Source: Mycobacterium sp. OAS707 (GTDB taxonomy: Bacteria > Actinomycetota > Actinomycetes > Mycobacteriales > Mycobacteriaceae). From it: DNA of 64,000 nt. Numbering within the stretch: position 1 is the stretch's first letter; every line of letters begins with the position of its first letter. The stretch lies in NCBI RefSeq assembly GCF_014873705.1, contig NZ_JADBDS010000005.1, forward strand, positions 1 to 64,000, read 5' to 3'. Under the pieces are notes generated by a model. It did not search any database and had not been told where the DNA came from. It saw nothing but the letters and a program-made list of their open reading frames with translations. This document shows, one piece after another, positions 42,713 to 51,181 of this stretch. A program made the translations under genes and the position numbers.

Positions 42713-43479
42713 CCACACAGACCAACGTCCGTGAGTTGGCAGCTCGGCTGACCAAGGCGGCCGCGGACCGCACGTCGATTACACGCCTCACCGACGACCA
42801 TCCTGAACTGGACCTGGCGACCGCCTACCGGGTTCAGGACGAATTGCGTTGCGGGACAGGGCCGATCGTCGGCTGGAAGCTCGGCGTGACCTCGCGGGCC
42901 AAACAGGCTCAGGTAGGTGTGGACTCCCCTGTCTACGGGTTCCTCGCGGCTACGGCGATGCTTGATGTGGGTGAGCCGCTGGACACCTCCCGACACATCC
43001 AGCCGCGTTGCGAGCCCGAGATCGTCTTCGTTCTGGGTCGTGACCTGGCAGGTGAGCACGTCAGCGCCGTCGACGTGCTCGCAGCGAGTGCTGGGGTGGC
43101 TGTCGGCATCGAAGTGCTCGATTCCCGGTACGCAGGCTACGACTTCACCATGGCCGACGTCGTCGCCGACAACACTTCGGCAGCCAGATTCGTGGTCGGT
43201 GCGCCAGTCCCTCCGACTGGAATCGACCTGCGACTGGTCGGGGTCGTTCTGGAGAAAAACGGCAAGGTCGCCGCGACCGCCTCGGGCGCGGCGTCGCTCG
43301 GGCACCCCGCTGCCGCCACCGCGTGGTTGGTCCGGCAGCTCGCTGCAGCGGGCGGCGGCTTGCGCGCCGGCGACGTCGTGCTCTCCGGCGGGCTCACCGC
43401 GGCTGTTCCAGTGGCGCCGGGCGACGTGGTGGTGGCGTCGGTGGACCGCTTGGGCTCAGTCGAACTGGGTTGCCGATAG
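42709..43479 (+). CDS. dmpH: 4-oxalocrotonate (2-oxo-3-hexenedioate) decarboxylase
   Basis: A 256-residue paralogue of the hydratase, starting at ATG 42709 (ATGA overlap). VQDELRCGTGPIVGWKLGVTSRAKQ, YGFLAATAML, RCEPEIVFVLGRDL and GIEVLDSRYAGYDF are kept. In meta-cleavage operons the second member of such a pair is the metal-dependent 4-oxalocrotonate decarboxylase (DmpH/XylI). Assignment of which paralogue is which is by similarity of motifs and order; a swap is possible. Confidence 0.82.
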   Translation: MTTQTNVRELAARLTKAAADRTSITRLTDDHPELDLATAYRVQDELRCGTGPIVGWKLGVTSRAKQAQVGVDSPVYGFLAATAMLDVGEPLDTSRHIQPRCEPEIVFVLGRDLAGEHVSAVDVLAASAGVAVGIEVLDSRYAGYDFTMADVVADNTSAARFVVGAPVPPTGIDLRLVGVVLEKNGKVAATASGAASLGHPAAATAWLVRQLAAAGGGLRAGDVVLSGGLTAAVPVAPGDVVVASVDRLGSVELGCR

Positions 43480-43531
43480 CCGTCGCAACGGCCGCGTACA
43501 TCAGGTTGGAAATCATGGAGAGGACGACGAC

Positions 43532-43735
43532 ATGCCGCTCATTCAAGTGACCCTGGCCAAGGGCCGCACACCCGAACAACTCGACGCGCTGGGCAAGACC
43601 CTCACCGCCGCCGCCGTGCAGGCGATCGGCGCCCGCCGCGAGTCGATCAGGGTCGTACTCACCGAGTGTGAACCCGAGCACTGGTTCGCCGGCGGAGAAT
43701 CGCTCGCTGCGCTACGCGCCTCCGGGCAGCGCTGA
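43532..43735 (+). CDS. dmpI: 4-oxalocrotonate tautomerase
   Basis: A 67-residue protein; MPLIQVTLAKGRT gives the catalytic N-terminal Pro after Met removal. RRESIRVVLTECEPEHWFAGG carries the Arg and the WF-type aromatic residues of the family. Converts 2-hydroxymuconate to 2-oxo-3-hexenedioate. Last gene of the plus-strand operon, 20 bp from the convergent CoA ligase. Confidence 0.9.
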   Translation: MPLIQVTLAKGRTPEQLDALGKTLTAAAVQAIGARRESIRVVLTECEPEHWFAGGESLAALRASGQR

Positions 43736-43755
43736 AACGGCGCCGCGGCGCTCAA

Positions 43756-45318
43756 TCAATCTGGCGCACGTCGCGTTTCGCAATGCGCCGCACGCAGTGC
43801 CTTTTTGTCGATCTTTCCGACCGATGTCTTCGGCAGCTCATCGGTCAGATGAATCACCTTGGGCGCGTAGTGTGGCCCCTTGCGTCGCCGAACAAGGGCG
43901 ATCAGGTCGTCGACGTCGACACCGCTGACGCGTGGCACGACGTAGGCCGTGACCTGCTCTCCCCACTTCGGGTGCGGCACACCGATTACCGCCGCCGATA
44001 CAACCGCCGGGTGGCTGGTCAGGACATCCTCGACTTCCTTCGGGTAGACATTGAACCCGCCCGAGATGACGAGATCTTTGAGTCGATCCACGACGTAGTA
44101 GAAGCCGTCGGCGTCGCGGTAGCCGACGTCCCCCGTGTGCAACCAACCGCCGGCCAACGCCTGTTCGGTGAGCGCAGGTTGCTTCCAGTAGCCGGACATG
44201 ACCGCCGCTGAGCGCGTGCAGATCTCGCCGATTTCTCCATCGGGCACCGGTTCTCCGGCGTCGTCCAGCACGGCGCAGACGAAGCCGACCGCAGGGCGTC
44301 CGCAGGAGCCCTTCAGCCGCTCCAGCGCGGCACCGTCCTGCTCGTGCTGGCGCAATGTCATCATCACCCCGCCGCTTTCAGTCTGCGCATAGCCCTGAAG
44401 TAACACCGGACCCAACCGCTTCCGCGCCTCGACCACGCGGGCGGGTGCCATTGGCGCCGCGCCGTAGGCCAGCGTCTCCAGGCTCGACAGGTCGTAGGTC
44501 GCCGTTTCCAGGTGGCGGAGCAGTTCGTAGAGCATCGTCGGGACGGCGAGCGTGTAATTCACGCGGTGCTCGTCGATCGCCGAGGCGTACGCCGCGGGTG
44601 AGAACGACTCCTGCAGGATCACGGTGCCGCCCCGCACGAGAGTCGGCAGCAGCGGCAACACTGCCGCATGGGTGATCGGTGAGGCCGCCAGATAGCGCGG
44701 ATAGTGGGGCATCCCGGCGGAGGCCAGCCATGACTGCACCTGCTGGACCATTGCCCGCTGCGACAGCATGACGCCCTTCGGCACGCCGGTCGTGCCGCCG
44801 GTGTATTGCAGCCATGCGATGTCCTCGGCTTCGACACCGTGTCCAGTCAGGGGCGCGGGTTCAAGCCGTTCGATCAGGCTGGTGAGATCTCGGCCGACAG
44901 ACGCAGGCCCGAGGGTGAACAGGTGCTCCGCGGCGCTGCAGCGGCTGATGAGCTCTGCGCCAGTCTCGGCGTGGGAAGGACTCACCACCAGGACCGTCGC
45001 CTCGGAATCCTCGATGACGTGCACGTGATCGTCGCGCGAACCTAGGGCGTGCAACCCGGTGAACCGGGCTCCCATCAGATAGCACGCCGCCTGCAGGAGC
45101 CAAATCTCGGGTGAGTTAGGACCGAGTGCTACGACCCCGCCTCCCCTGCCGACACCGTGGTCGGCCAGCGCTCGGATCAGTCGCCCGGTCACGTCCGCGG
45201 CATGCGAGTAGGTCATCTGTCGCTCGCCGGCAACGAAGGCGACCCGGTCGCCGTGGCGTTGAAGCGCCTCCGCGATCACGTCGGCGTAGGTGCACTCCTG
45301 CCGAGCATGACCATTCAC
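43756..45318 (-). CDS. Acyl/aryl-CoA ligase (AMP-forming)
   Basis: A 520-residue ANL-superfamily enzyme starting at GTG 45318. The P-loop is YTGGTTGVPKGVMLS, then GYAQTESGG, the hinge HTGDVGYRDADGFYYVVDRLKDLVISGGFNVYP and the catalytic Lys in PKTSVGKIDKKAL. It activates a carboxylic acid to its CoA ester; the acid may be aliphatic, alicyclic or aromatic. It is divergent from the LLM gene across operator B, so both probably respond to the same TetR. Confidence 0.9.
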   Translation of the reverse strand: MNGHARQECTYADVIAEALQRHGDRVAFVAGERQMTYSHAADVTGRLIRALADHGVGRGGGVVALGPNSPEIWLLQAACYLMGARFTGLHALGSRDDHVHVIEDSEATVLVVSPSHAETGAELISRCSAAEHLFTLGPASVGRDLTSLIERLEPAPLTGHGVEAEDIAWLQYTGGTTGVPKGVMLSQRAMVQQVQSWLASAGMPHYPRYLAASPITHAAVLPLLPTLVRGGTVILQESFSPAAYASAIDEHRVNYTLAVPTMLYELLRHLETATYDLSSLETLAYGAAPMAPARVVEARKRLGPVLLQGYAQTESGGVMMTLRQHEQDGAALERLKGSCGRPAVGFVCAVLDDAGEPVPDGEIGEICTRSAAVMSGYWKQPALTEQALAGGWLHTGDVGYRDADGFYYVVDRLKDLVISGGFNVYPKEVEDVLTSHPAVVSAAVIGVPHPKWGEQVTAYVVPRVSGVDVDDLIALVRRRKGPHYAPKVIHLTDELPKTSVGKIDKKALRAAHCETRRAPD

Positions 45319-45395
45319 CGATGCGCCTCCTCATGTCGTGTTCGGTTCCGGACGCCGCGCCCCATCTGACGTCCCAAGACAATGAAAACCCCAAG

Positions 45396-45435
45396 TTTGA
45401 CCACGAGTCAAGAAATTTCTTGACTCGTGGTCTAA
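45396..45435. promoter_or_regulatory. Operator B: 40-bp inverted repeat between CoA ligase and LLM
   Basis: TTTGACCACGAGTCAA (45396-45411), 8-nt centre GAAATTTC, TTGACTCGTGGTCTAA (45420-45435): a near-perfect 40-bp palindrome with a single mismatch pair. The same leader (TAATTCTG, then GACGAGGAGGTC) leads to the LLM start. The only copy with an 8-nt centre. Divergent promoter. Confidence 0.82.
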
Positions 45436-45499
45436 TTCTGGGCAATGCTCGATCGGACGAGGTCGCCAAGGCGGCGAAATCCGGGACGAGGAGGTCCTC

Positions 45500-46552
45500 T
45501 TGAAGTTCGGAGTCATCTACGACTTGCGGAATCCGCCGCGCGAGGATTGGTATCAACCGTGGCCGGAGTTCTACGGCGCGGCCTTCGAACACATGCAAGA
45601 GGTCGAAGGGCTCGGCTATCACTCCATCAGCCTGGCCGAACACCACGGGGATCCGGACGGCTTCAACCCCGGCCTGCCGGTGACGCTGACCGCCGCGGTC
45701 CACCACACGAACAGCATCCGAATCGGGACCAACATCATCCAGATGCCCTTCTACCACCCGGTGATGCTGGCCGAGCAACTCGCGGTGATCGACATCTTGT
45801 CGGGCGGACGGCTGGACGTCGGCCTCGGTCAGGGCGGTCAGACGTTCGACATGGAATTCGCCATGTTCGGGGTGAACCCCCGGTTACGACCCAGCCTCCT
45901 TGAGGAGGGTATCGACATCATGCAGCGGTGCTGGCGCGATCCGGAGCCGTTCGATTTCCACGGTAAGCGGTGGGATCTCGAGGGCGTCTGGCTGAACCCT
46001 AAGCCGCTGCAAACTCCGCTGCCGCTATGGGTAGTCGCGGCGTTTTCCGAGAAGGCCATGGATCGGGTGGCCAGTCGTGGACTCGACGTGGGTGCGGTTG
46101 GCGGAATGATCCTGAACCTCACCCCTGGCAGCGAGGTGTGGCAGAACTGGTTGTCGAGTTGGCGCGAGTGTTGCGTTCGCAACGGGCGCGACCCGAACTA
46201 CGCGCGGATCAACACCTTCGGAACGTGCTTCGTCACCGACGATCCGGAGCGGGCGTGGGCGAAACACCGGGAGGGCCTGTTCCACAGCTTCAACTATCGG
46301 CGCCAGGGCATTCACCCCTACAGCGAGGTGTTCATGGACGCAGTCCCCCAGACGCCGGAAGAGATGCCGGGGTGGGAGCGGGTGTTTCAGACCCCGGAGC
46401 AGGCCATCGCGGAGTTGCGCGGCACCTACTCCGAGGGCGCACCCAGCGAGCTCCATCTGGTGGCGACGAAGGCCGGCATGAGTTTCGCCGAGTCCGCGGA
46501 GTACCTGCGTAACTTCGCCGAGCAGGTGATGCCAGCGGTTCAGGATCTCTAG
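45500..46552 (+). CDS. Luciferase-like flavin monooxygenase (LLM) 1
   Basis: A 350-residue protein starting at TTG 45500 with GAGGAGGT 6-7 bases before; the other operator-controlled LLMs begin at the same relative place with GTG-AAG. MKFGVIYDLRNP, SLAEHHGDPDGF, IRIGTNIIQMPFYHPVMLAEQLAVIDILSGGRLDVGLGQG are the TIM-barrel strands and FMN/phosphate loop of the bacterial luciferase family. It uses reduced flavin (FMNH2) and O2 to hydroxylate or cleave its substrate. A flavin reductase is encoded at 51988-52572. Confidence 0.89.
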   Translation: MKFGVIYDLRNPPREDWYQPWPEFYGAAFEHMQEVEGLGYHSISLAEHHGDPDGFNPGLPVTLTAAVHHTNSIRIGTNIIQMPFYHPVMLAEQLAVIDILSGGRLDVGLGQGGQTFDMEFAMFGVNPRLRPSLLEEGIDIMQRCWRDPEPFDFHGKRWDLEGVWLNPKPLQTPLPLWVVAAFSEKAMDRVASRGLDVGAVGGMILNLTPGSEVWQNWLSSWRECCVRNGRDPNYARINTFGTCFVTDDPERAWAKHREGLFHSFNYRRQGIHPYSEVFMDAVPQTPEEMPGWERVFQTPEQAIAELRGTYSEGAPSELHLVATKAGMSFAESAEYLRNFAEQVMPAVQDL

Positions 46553-46654
46553 CGTGATCAGATCCCACTGCCGGAGTCCAGGCGGGCTGCGAAAACGCCC
46601 GCCTATTCACGCACACCAGGTTGCAGCATCGAGCCTAGCCAGGGAGAACCAAAC

Positions 46655-47875
46655 GTGGGCATCGACCAGCACGAAGTGCAGTCTTTTCTCGACGGCGGAC
46701 ACAGCCTGCCCTGGGCGCTCGACTCGGATCACTGTGATTGGCAAGCGGTGGTGCGGACATTCGCGCGCGAGGTCGTCGAGCCCGGTGCCGCCCAGCGCGC
46801 GGCCGAACGTACCTTCGACCCGGACCTGTGTCGTGAAGCCGGCAAGCTCGGCGTCTTCGGGCTTCTGGCGCCCACCGAATATGGCGGCTCGAATGCTGAC
46901 CTGCGGACGCTGTGCGTCACCGTCGAGGAGGCAGCCGCCGTGGACGTCTCGTTCGCGGCGACGATCCACGTACAAGCGATGAGCGTCGCCCTGCTGGCCC
47001 ATCTCGCCGCCGATCGGCCGGACCTTCTAGCCGAGGTTATGCCGGAAGCAGCCCGAGGTGACGCGTTCATCGCCTTTGGGTTGACCGAGTCGTCCGGTGG
47101 ATCGGACACGCGCAACCTGCACACCCAGGCCTGGCGCGACGGCTCCGACTGGATCATCTCAGGATCGAAGGAGTTCATCAGCAACTCTGGAACGCCCTTC
47201 TCCCGGTACGTGATCGTCTTCGCGGTCACCGGCGAGAACCCGGACGGGCGTAACGAGATCTCCACGTTCCTGGTCCCCCTCGACGCGAAAGGCGTTACCG
47301 TCGGCAGCGACTACGACAAACTGGGGTGGCGGTCCGCCGACACCCACCCGGTCTACCTCGACGAGGTCCGAGTCCCAGAATTGGCGGCGCTGGGTCGACC
47401 AGGACAGGGGCTGCGCGCCGCGTTGTCGTTCGTCACCTGGGCCCGGATAGCCATCGCGGCGGTCGGAACCGGCGTGACGCGAGGCTGTCTTCGCCACGCA
47501 CTCGAACTCGTCGGACACCGCGAGGTGTTTGGTCGGCCGCTGACTGACTTCCAGAACACCGGCTTTCGGCTGGCCGACCTCGTCTCACTCGCCTCCGTGG
47601 CTCGCCTGCTGACTTACGACGCGGCGTGGAAACGTGATCGCGGCCTGCCGATCGAGCGAGAGGCCGCGACCGCCAAACTCGTCTCCTCGGAGGCGGCCAA
47701 CGACGCTGCAGCGATCGCGACACAGCTGGGCGGCGCACGGGGCGTCGTGGGCGGCGGCATTGCCGCACGCGCCCATCAGGACGCGCGGATCCTCACCGTG
47801 GTCGAAGGCACCTCCGAGATACAGCGACTGTTGATCGCCCGTTCGCTCGGGCTGACAGCCCGCGACGGGAGCTGA
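46655..47875 (+). CDS. Acyl-CoA dehydrogenase
   Basis: A 406-residue protein from GTG 46655. APTEYGGSNADLR, FGLTESSGGSDTRNL (FAD contact), SGSKEFISNSGTPFSRY, GVTRGCLRHALELVGHREVFGRPLTDFQNTGFRLADL and VVEGTSEIQRLLIARSLGL mark the family. The catalytic base is in the VVEGTSEIQ region as in most FadEs. It probably forms the alpha-beta double bond in the CoA ester made by the ligase across operator B. It is 102 bp after LLM1. Confidence 0.89.
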   Translation: MGIDQHEVQSFLDGGHSLPWALDSDHCDWQAVVRTFAREVVEPGAAQRAAERTFDPDLCREAGKLGVFGLLAPTEYGGSNADLRTLCVTVEEAAAVDVSFAATIHVQAMSVALLAHLAADRPDLLAEVMPEAARGDAFIAFGLTESSGGSDTRNLHTQAWRDGSDWIISGSKEFISNSGTPFSRYVIVFAVTGENPDGRNEISTFLVPLDAKGVTVGSDYDKLGWRSADTHPVYLDEVRVPELAALGRPGQGLRAALSFVTWARIAIAAVGTGVTRGCLRHALELVGHREVFGRPLTDFQNTGFRLADLVSLASVARLLTYDAAWKRDRGLPIEREAATAKLVSSEAANDAAAIATQLGGARGVVGGGIAARAHQDARILTVVEGTSEIQRLLIARSLGLTARDGS

Positions 47876-47895
47876 TCTTTGCCCGGACAAGCCCC

Positions 47896-48498
47896 ATGAC
47901 GAGGTCAGGAGCGACTTCAAAGGGCAACGACAAGCATCGGCGGCTGATTGAAGCAGGGATTGAGCTGATGGAGGAACAGCCCTATGCGGAGATCACCGTC
48001 GCGATGGTCGCCGAGAGGGCGAGGATGGCGCGCAGCCTCGTCTTCTACTACTTCACCGATAAGGAGGCGTTGTTCCGTACCGTCGTGCGCGACTTCCTCG
48101 ACCGGGTGCGCCAGCTGTTCGAGGTGAACGATCTGTCGGACGTGGCAGATCCGACGGTGTGGCTGCGCCGTGAGGTGGACATCTTCCTCGACTTCATGAC
48201 AACTCATCCGCAGGCCATGGCGACCATTGTGAGTCAGGGGTGGGAGGTAGAGCCAGACAGCGCGGGCTCAACGATGATGGACTTCACCGCGGGCCGCGTG
48301 CAGCAGGCATTCGGCTTGCCTACCCAAGATGAGCTGCTGGATGCCGCCTTGCGCAGCTGGGCCTATCACTGTGTGGACCTCGCGATCCGAACGCAGAAGT
48401 CGTCTCTGCAGTCGGAGCGAGCAGTCATCGCCGCCCTCCTCGTCGACCAACTCGAGGCGGTCTTCAGCACCCTCCACGCCGCCGAGCGAGCTAGTTGA
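47896..48498 (+). CDS. TetR-family regulator, copy 1
   Basis: A 200-residue TetR. HTH region TVAMVAERARMARSLVFYYFTDKEALF (~34-60). Alignment by eye with the protein at 55477-56079 shows about 33 differences in 200 positions (about 83% identity), with the recognition helix MARSLVFYYF identical and the C-terminal RTQKSSLQSERAVIAALLVDQLEAV the same. It stops 16 bp before operator C. It probably represses the promoters with operators A-D, together with or in competition with its paralogue. Confidence 0.9.
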   Translation: MTRSGATSKGNDKHRRLIEAGIELMEEQPYAEITVAMVAERARMARSLVFYYFTDKEALFRTVVRDFLDRVRQLFEVNDLSDVADPTVWLRREVDIFLDFMTTHPQAMATIVSQGWEVEPDSAGSTMMDFTAGRVQQAFGLPTQDELLDAALRSWAYHCVDLAIRTQKSSLQSERAVIAALLVDQLEAVFSTLHAAERAS

Positions 48499-48514
48499 CG
48501 AGTTCCTAAAATTT

Positions 48515-48553
48515 TTTGACTATGAGTCAAAAAAGTCTTGACTCACGGTCAAA
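48515..48553. promoter_or_regulatory. Operator C: inverted repeat downstream of TetR copy 1
   Basis: TTTGACTATGAGTCAA (48515-48530), 7-nt spacer, TTGACTCACGGTCAAA (48538-48553); two mismatches between arms. The conserved leader (AATTCTGTGTCATCGTC, then GGACAAGGAGGTC) follows, but the gene behind is only a fragment. Confidence 0.8.
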
Positions 48554-48615
48554 TTCTGTGTCATCGTCAAGGACAGGCCGCGTAGCGGCGGTGAACCCTG
48601 GACAAGGAGGTCCAA

Positions 48616-49191
48616 GTGAAGTTTGCAGTGGTTCAGGGTCGCTATACGCTCCCGAGGTTCGGACACTCTTCGGCGAACAGCCCGAACTCGACAGGAATCA
48701 TTGGAAGATCACGGCCGCGCGGGTGCGACGTGAGCGCCGCGCAAGCACTGGCGACCGTTGCGGGCCCCGACACCGCTGCCCAGCGCCGCGTGTGTCAGAG
48801 CTCCATTACCGCTGGCGACGGCGTACGGCTGGCTTACACCGATCATGGCGACGCCACCGCGCGGTGCACCGTTACTTTCCTGCACGGGCTTTGCCTGTCC
48901 CGAGGGTCGCGGACGCGCCACATCTCCTATCTGGCCCGCCGTTACAGCGGTGCGGTGCGAGTCGTCAGTTATGACCACCGCGGCCACGAGACGCCGAGCC
49001 GTCCTTGGCCAGCGCGATGCGCCGCCCGAACGGCAGAAGCAAACCTGCGTGAAAAGCTTGGTTGGGAAACGGAAAGAGGACGCCGTTCGCCGTGCGATCA
49101 CGATCTGCGCGCGTGCCGATATAGGGCTGCGCCGCGTGTGGGTGTACACGGTATTGAGCCGCAGGCGTGGCTATGCAGGCTGCGACACTGA
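48616..49191 (+). pseudogene. Truncated LLM start joined to an alpha/beta-hydrolase fragment
   Basis: GTG 48616 follows a perfect AAGGAGGT and opens MKFAVVQGRY, the usual LLM beginning, but the luciferase fold is lost after about 20-30 residues. From the GTG at ~48730 the frame instead reads like the start of an alpha/beta hydrolase: SSITAGDGVRLAYTDHGD, TVTFLHGLCLSRGS (oxyanion HG), GAVRVVSYDHRGHE. After ~48990 it turns into low-similarity sequence with no nucleophile elbow. So two broken genes meet here behind an intact promoter. Confidence 0.6.
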
Positions 49192-49425
49192 CCAAGCCGC
49201 TCACCTTTGCCGGATTGGTGAGTCGGTCATCGTGCGACGAACGCCAGCAATCAGACGACGCGTCGATCGGAAACTGGCTTTGAGCACTCTGGGGACAGTC
49301 GTATAGCGGAGGGCATACGCAGCGCGACGGAGTGCGACAACGGATCAGCGGCAGTCGATCGACGGCGGGCATCAACCTGACGGCCGGATCGGCAATACAC
49401 ACCACTTTGAAAGGAAATGTAAACG
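49192..49425. other. Non-coding stretch in scar zone
   Basis: No supported gene, repeat or terminator. Together with the tail of the fused fragment, the ~430 bp from 48995 to 49425 lack any recognisable protein. Confidence 0.4.
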
Positions 49426-49560
49426 GTGACAACAAATATAGCGCTAAAGATGAGCTCGAGCCGGCACGGTCATGAGTTTCGAGATTTCGCGGCGTCTATT
49501 GGCGGCGGGCTTTCGTCGGCACTCGGGGCGGGCCGGCGAGTGGACCCCCAGACGATGTAA
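49426..49560 (+). CDS. Possible 44-residue protein
   Basis: GTG 49426 with GAAAGGAA upstream opens TTNIALKMSSSRHGHE, FRDFAASIGGGLSSALGAG and stops at TAA 49558-49560, 10 bp before the next small gene. No family known. Supported mainly by position at the head of a row of close-packed tiny genes. Confidence 0.3.
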   Translation: MTTNIALKMSSSRHGHEFRDFAASIGGGLSSALGAGRRVDPQTM

Positions 49561-49570
49561 GGCTATAGCG

Positions 49571-49759
49571 ATGTGGATCCTCATCAGCAGTGACGGTCAA
49601 CGGCTGGCAAACATCCGGTCGGAGGAAGATGCTCGCCGTACCGCCCACACTCTGGGCATGACGCAGATGCGCGGCCCCTATTCCTGGGACGTGGTCGATC
49701 ACGTCGGGCATCGCTTCGTTGTCGAGATCAGGCACCGACCAGATAGCAGTCAGTCATGA
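49571..49759 (+). CDS. Small hypothetical protein
   Basis: A 62-residue protein from ATG 49571 (MWILISSDGQRLANIRSEEDARRTAHTLGM, then GPYSWDVVDHVGHRFVVEI). Beta-rich. Its stop overlaps the next start (ATGA). Not recognised. An earlier in-frame ATG at 49472 gives a basic N-terminus without family look. Confidence 0.45.
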   Translation: MWILISSDGQRLANIRSEEDARRTAHTLGMTQMRGPYSWDVVDHVGHRFVVEIRHRPDSSQS

Positions 49760-49962
49760 TTGTCGGACGCCATCCGCGCCTTCCAGTGATCGGCGACACC
49801 GTTCTGTCGCGAATGAGCTATCGACGCGGCACCGGAATCATCGTTGACACAGACGCGATTAGATACAAGGTCTACTGGCGCGACGGCAGGGACACCCTGT
49901 GCTGGCACACACGCGGTGAATTAGCAGTTCCACGAATCGATTACGGGCGGCGATGGCCGTGA
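49756..49962 (+). CDS. Small SH3-like protein (DUF1918-like)
   Basis: A 68-residue protein overlapping the preceding stop. PVIGDTVLSRMSYRRGTGIIVDTDAIRYKVYWRDGRDTLCWHTRGELAV resembles the small beta-barrel of DUF1918 proteins (GDxL..., YxVxWxDG...), found in mycobacterial stress and dormancy loci. The assignment is tentative. Confidence 0.45.
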   Translation: MIVGRHPRLPVIGDTVLSRMSYRRGTGIIVDTDAIRYKVYWRDGRDTLCWHTRGELAVPRIDYGRRWP

Positions 49963-50022
49963 CAATCTACGTAGCGCGCTGCGCTCGGTAGCACGCCTTC
50001 GGAAGGTTTGGAGGGCAGCAAG

Positions 50023-50205
50023 ATGCGATTCTCGATAGGCGACCAGGTCCGCGAAGGTACTCGCGTCGGCACTGTGACTGACGTGGGAACCGTGCTCGTT
50101 CAAGTGAGGACAAGCATGGGCACTTCGCGGATGGTATGTCCGTGGGAATTGGTCAGAGTGCCGCCTACACATGAGGGACCCGCGACCCGCCACCCCACGC
50201 GGTGA
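50023..50205 (+). CDS. Small SH3-like protein
   Basis: A 60-residue protein from ATG 50023, with GGAGGGC upstream. MRFSIGDQVREGTRVGTVTDVGTVLVQVRTSMGTSRMVCPWELVRV is a KOW/SH3-like small barrel related in pattern to the preceding gene. Unknown function; possibly a nucleic-acid- or protein-binding module. Confidence 0.42.
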   Translation: MRFSIGDQVREGTRVGTVTDVGTVLVQVRTSMGTSRMVCPWELVRVPPTHEGPATRHPTR

Positions 50206-50229
50206 GCTAGAGGCGAAGCGGTCCTTGAT

Positions 50230-50610
50230 GTGAGGCACGAACAAGAAACCAACCTGGCATGGACGCTCATCGATGTTGCTAGACCACACATGAGTATCGG
50301 TGCATGCAATTACGCCGTCGTCGCGGTCGGCGCCGGCGACGCGTTTGCGGCGATTCGCCAACTCCTCAAACTGGTTGCTGCGAGGCGCATCCCGCTTAGG
50401 CCGCATCTAGTACAGTCGTGCACGACATGGCTTGACGCGTATGTGTTTCATGAGGAATACGACCATCTTCGCGGTCTCATCGAAGGCTTCTTGATGCCGC
50501 AAACGATACAGGCCTCTATAGCGATCAGCCGACTGTCGACGTCGTCAAGATATGGTCCCCCGGCTCGCCGGCAGGAGAGGCAGAGAGCGGCGTCCGGTTC
50601 CGTCCAATAG
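50230..50610 (+). CDS. Hypothetical protein
   Basis: A 126-residue frame from GTG 50230. The first ~95 residues (LAWTLIDVARPHMSIGACNYAVVAVGAGDAFAAIRQLLKLV, WLDAYVFHEEYDHLRGLIEGFLM) look like a helical protein; the last ~30 are basic low-complexity and may be read past an old frameshift. No family recognised. The following 250 bp (50611-50869) hold nothing I can support. Confidence 0.4.
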   Translation: MRHEQETNLAWTLIDVARPHMSIGACNYAVVAVGAGDAFAAIRQLLKLVAARRIPLRPHLVQSCTTWLDAYVFHEEYDHLRGLIEGFLMPQTIQASIAISRLSTSSRYGPPARRQERQRAASGSVQ

Positions 50611-50869
50611 GCGAAGTGCTCAGTGGGTCTACATTCGACGCTGCAACTGATCCGGGGTCGATAACACCTCAGTGGCGCAACTGGAGAAGTTGGCGCCCGC
50701 GATGCTGTAAGTGTGAGCGAACGACCGTGGCGGCTGAGTAGATCGAATCCTGAAAGCGCAAGGCTCACAAAGGGCATCCGACTACCAGCGGTTTCAGATC
50801 TTCGCAAAAATGACACGAGCGTGAGACGATCCGGATGTCATTGAACCGCCGGGATTTGATGCCGGCTTC

Positions 50870-51181
50870 ATGGTTGAGGCGCCGCCGGCTGGGACGCATC
50901 AAACCGGGAATGGCTCAGTGGCCCCATCCGACGGTCAACGCCAGGGTCCACGGGCAACGCACGTGATTGCACCGCGTTCATCGAACTACGACATTCTCAC
51001 GCGCAGACAGATCGAGGTCATCGAGCTGATTGCGCACGCCGACACGAGCAAGTAAATCGGCGCGCGAATTATCTTGTTAGGAGGGACGGCGAAATCTGGC
51101 GTGCATGCGATTCTGCGCAAGGCCAAGGCAGCTAACAGGGGCGAAGCCGTATTTCACTACATCCGCATGTCGGGCGACTGA
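50870..51181 (+). pseudogene. LuxR-type HTH regulator fragment with in-frame stop
   Basis: The frame reads ILTRRQIEVIELIAHADTSK, then TAA (51053-51055), then continues without shift IGARIIL...TAKSGVHAILRKAKAANRGEAVFHYIRMSGD and TGA at 51179-51181. The normal LuxR HTH has Glu (K-E-I-G) where the TAA stands, so a single GAA-to-TAA change explains it. Upstream there is no complete signal-receiving domain. A dead, truncated regulator. Confidence 0.65.

Noticed and set aside
50448..50816. 122-residue minus-strand frame in the scar zone
   Set aside because: Antisense to the 50230-50610 frame and of shadow-like composition.
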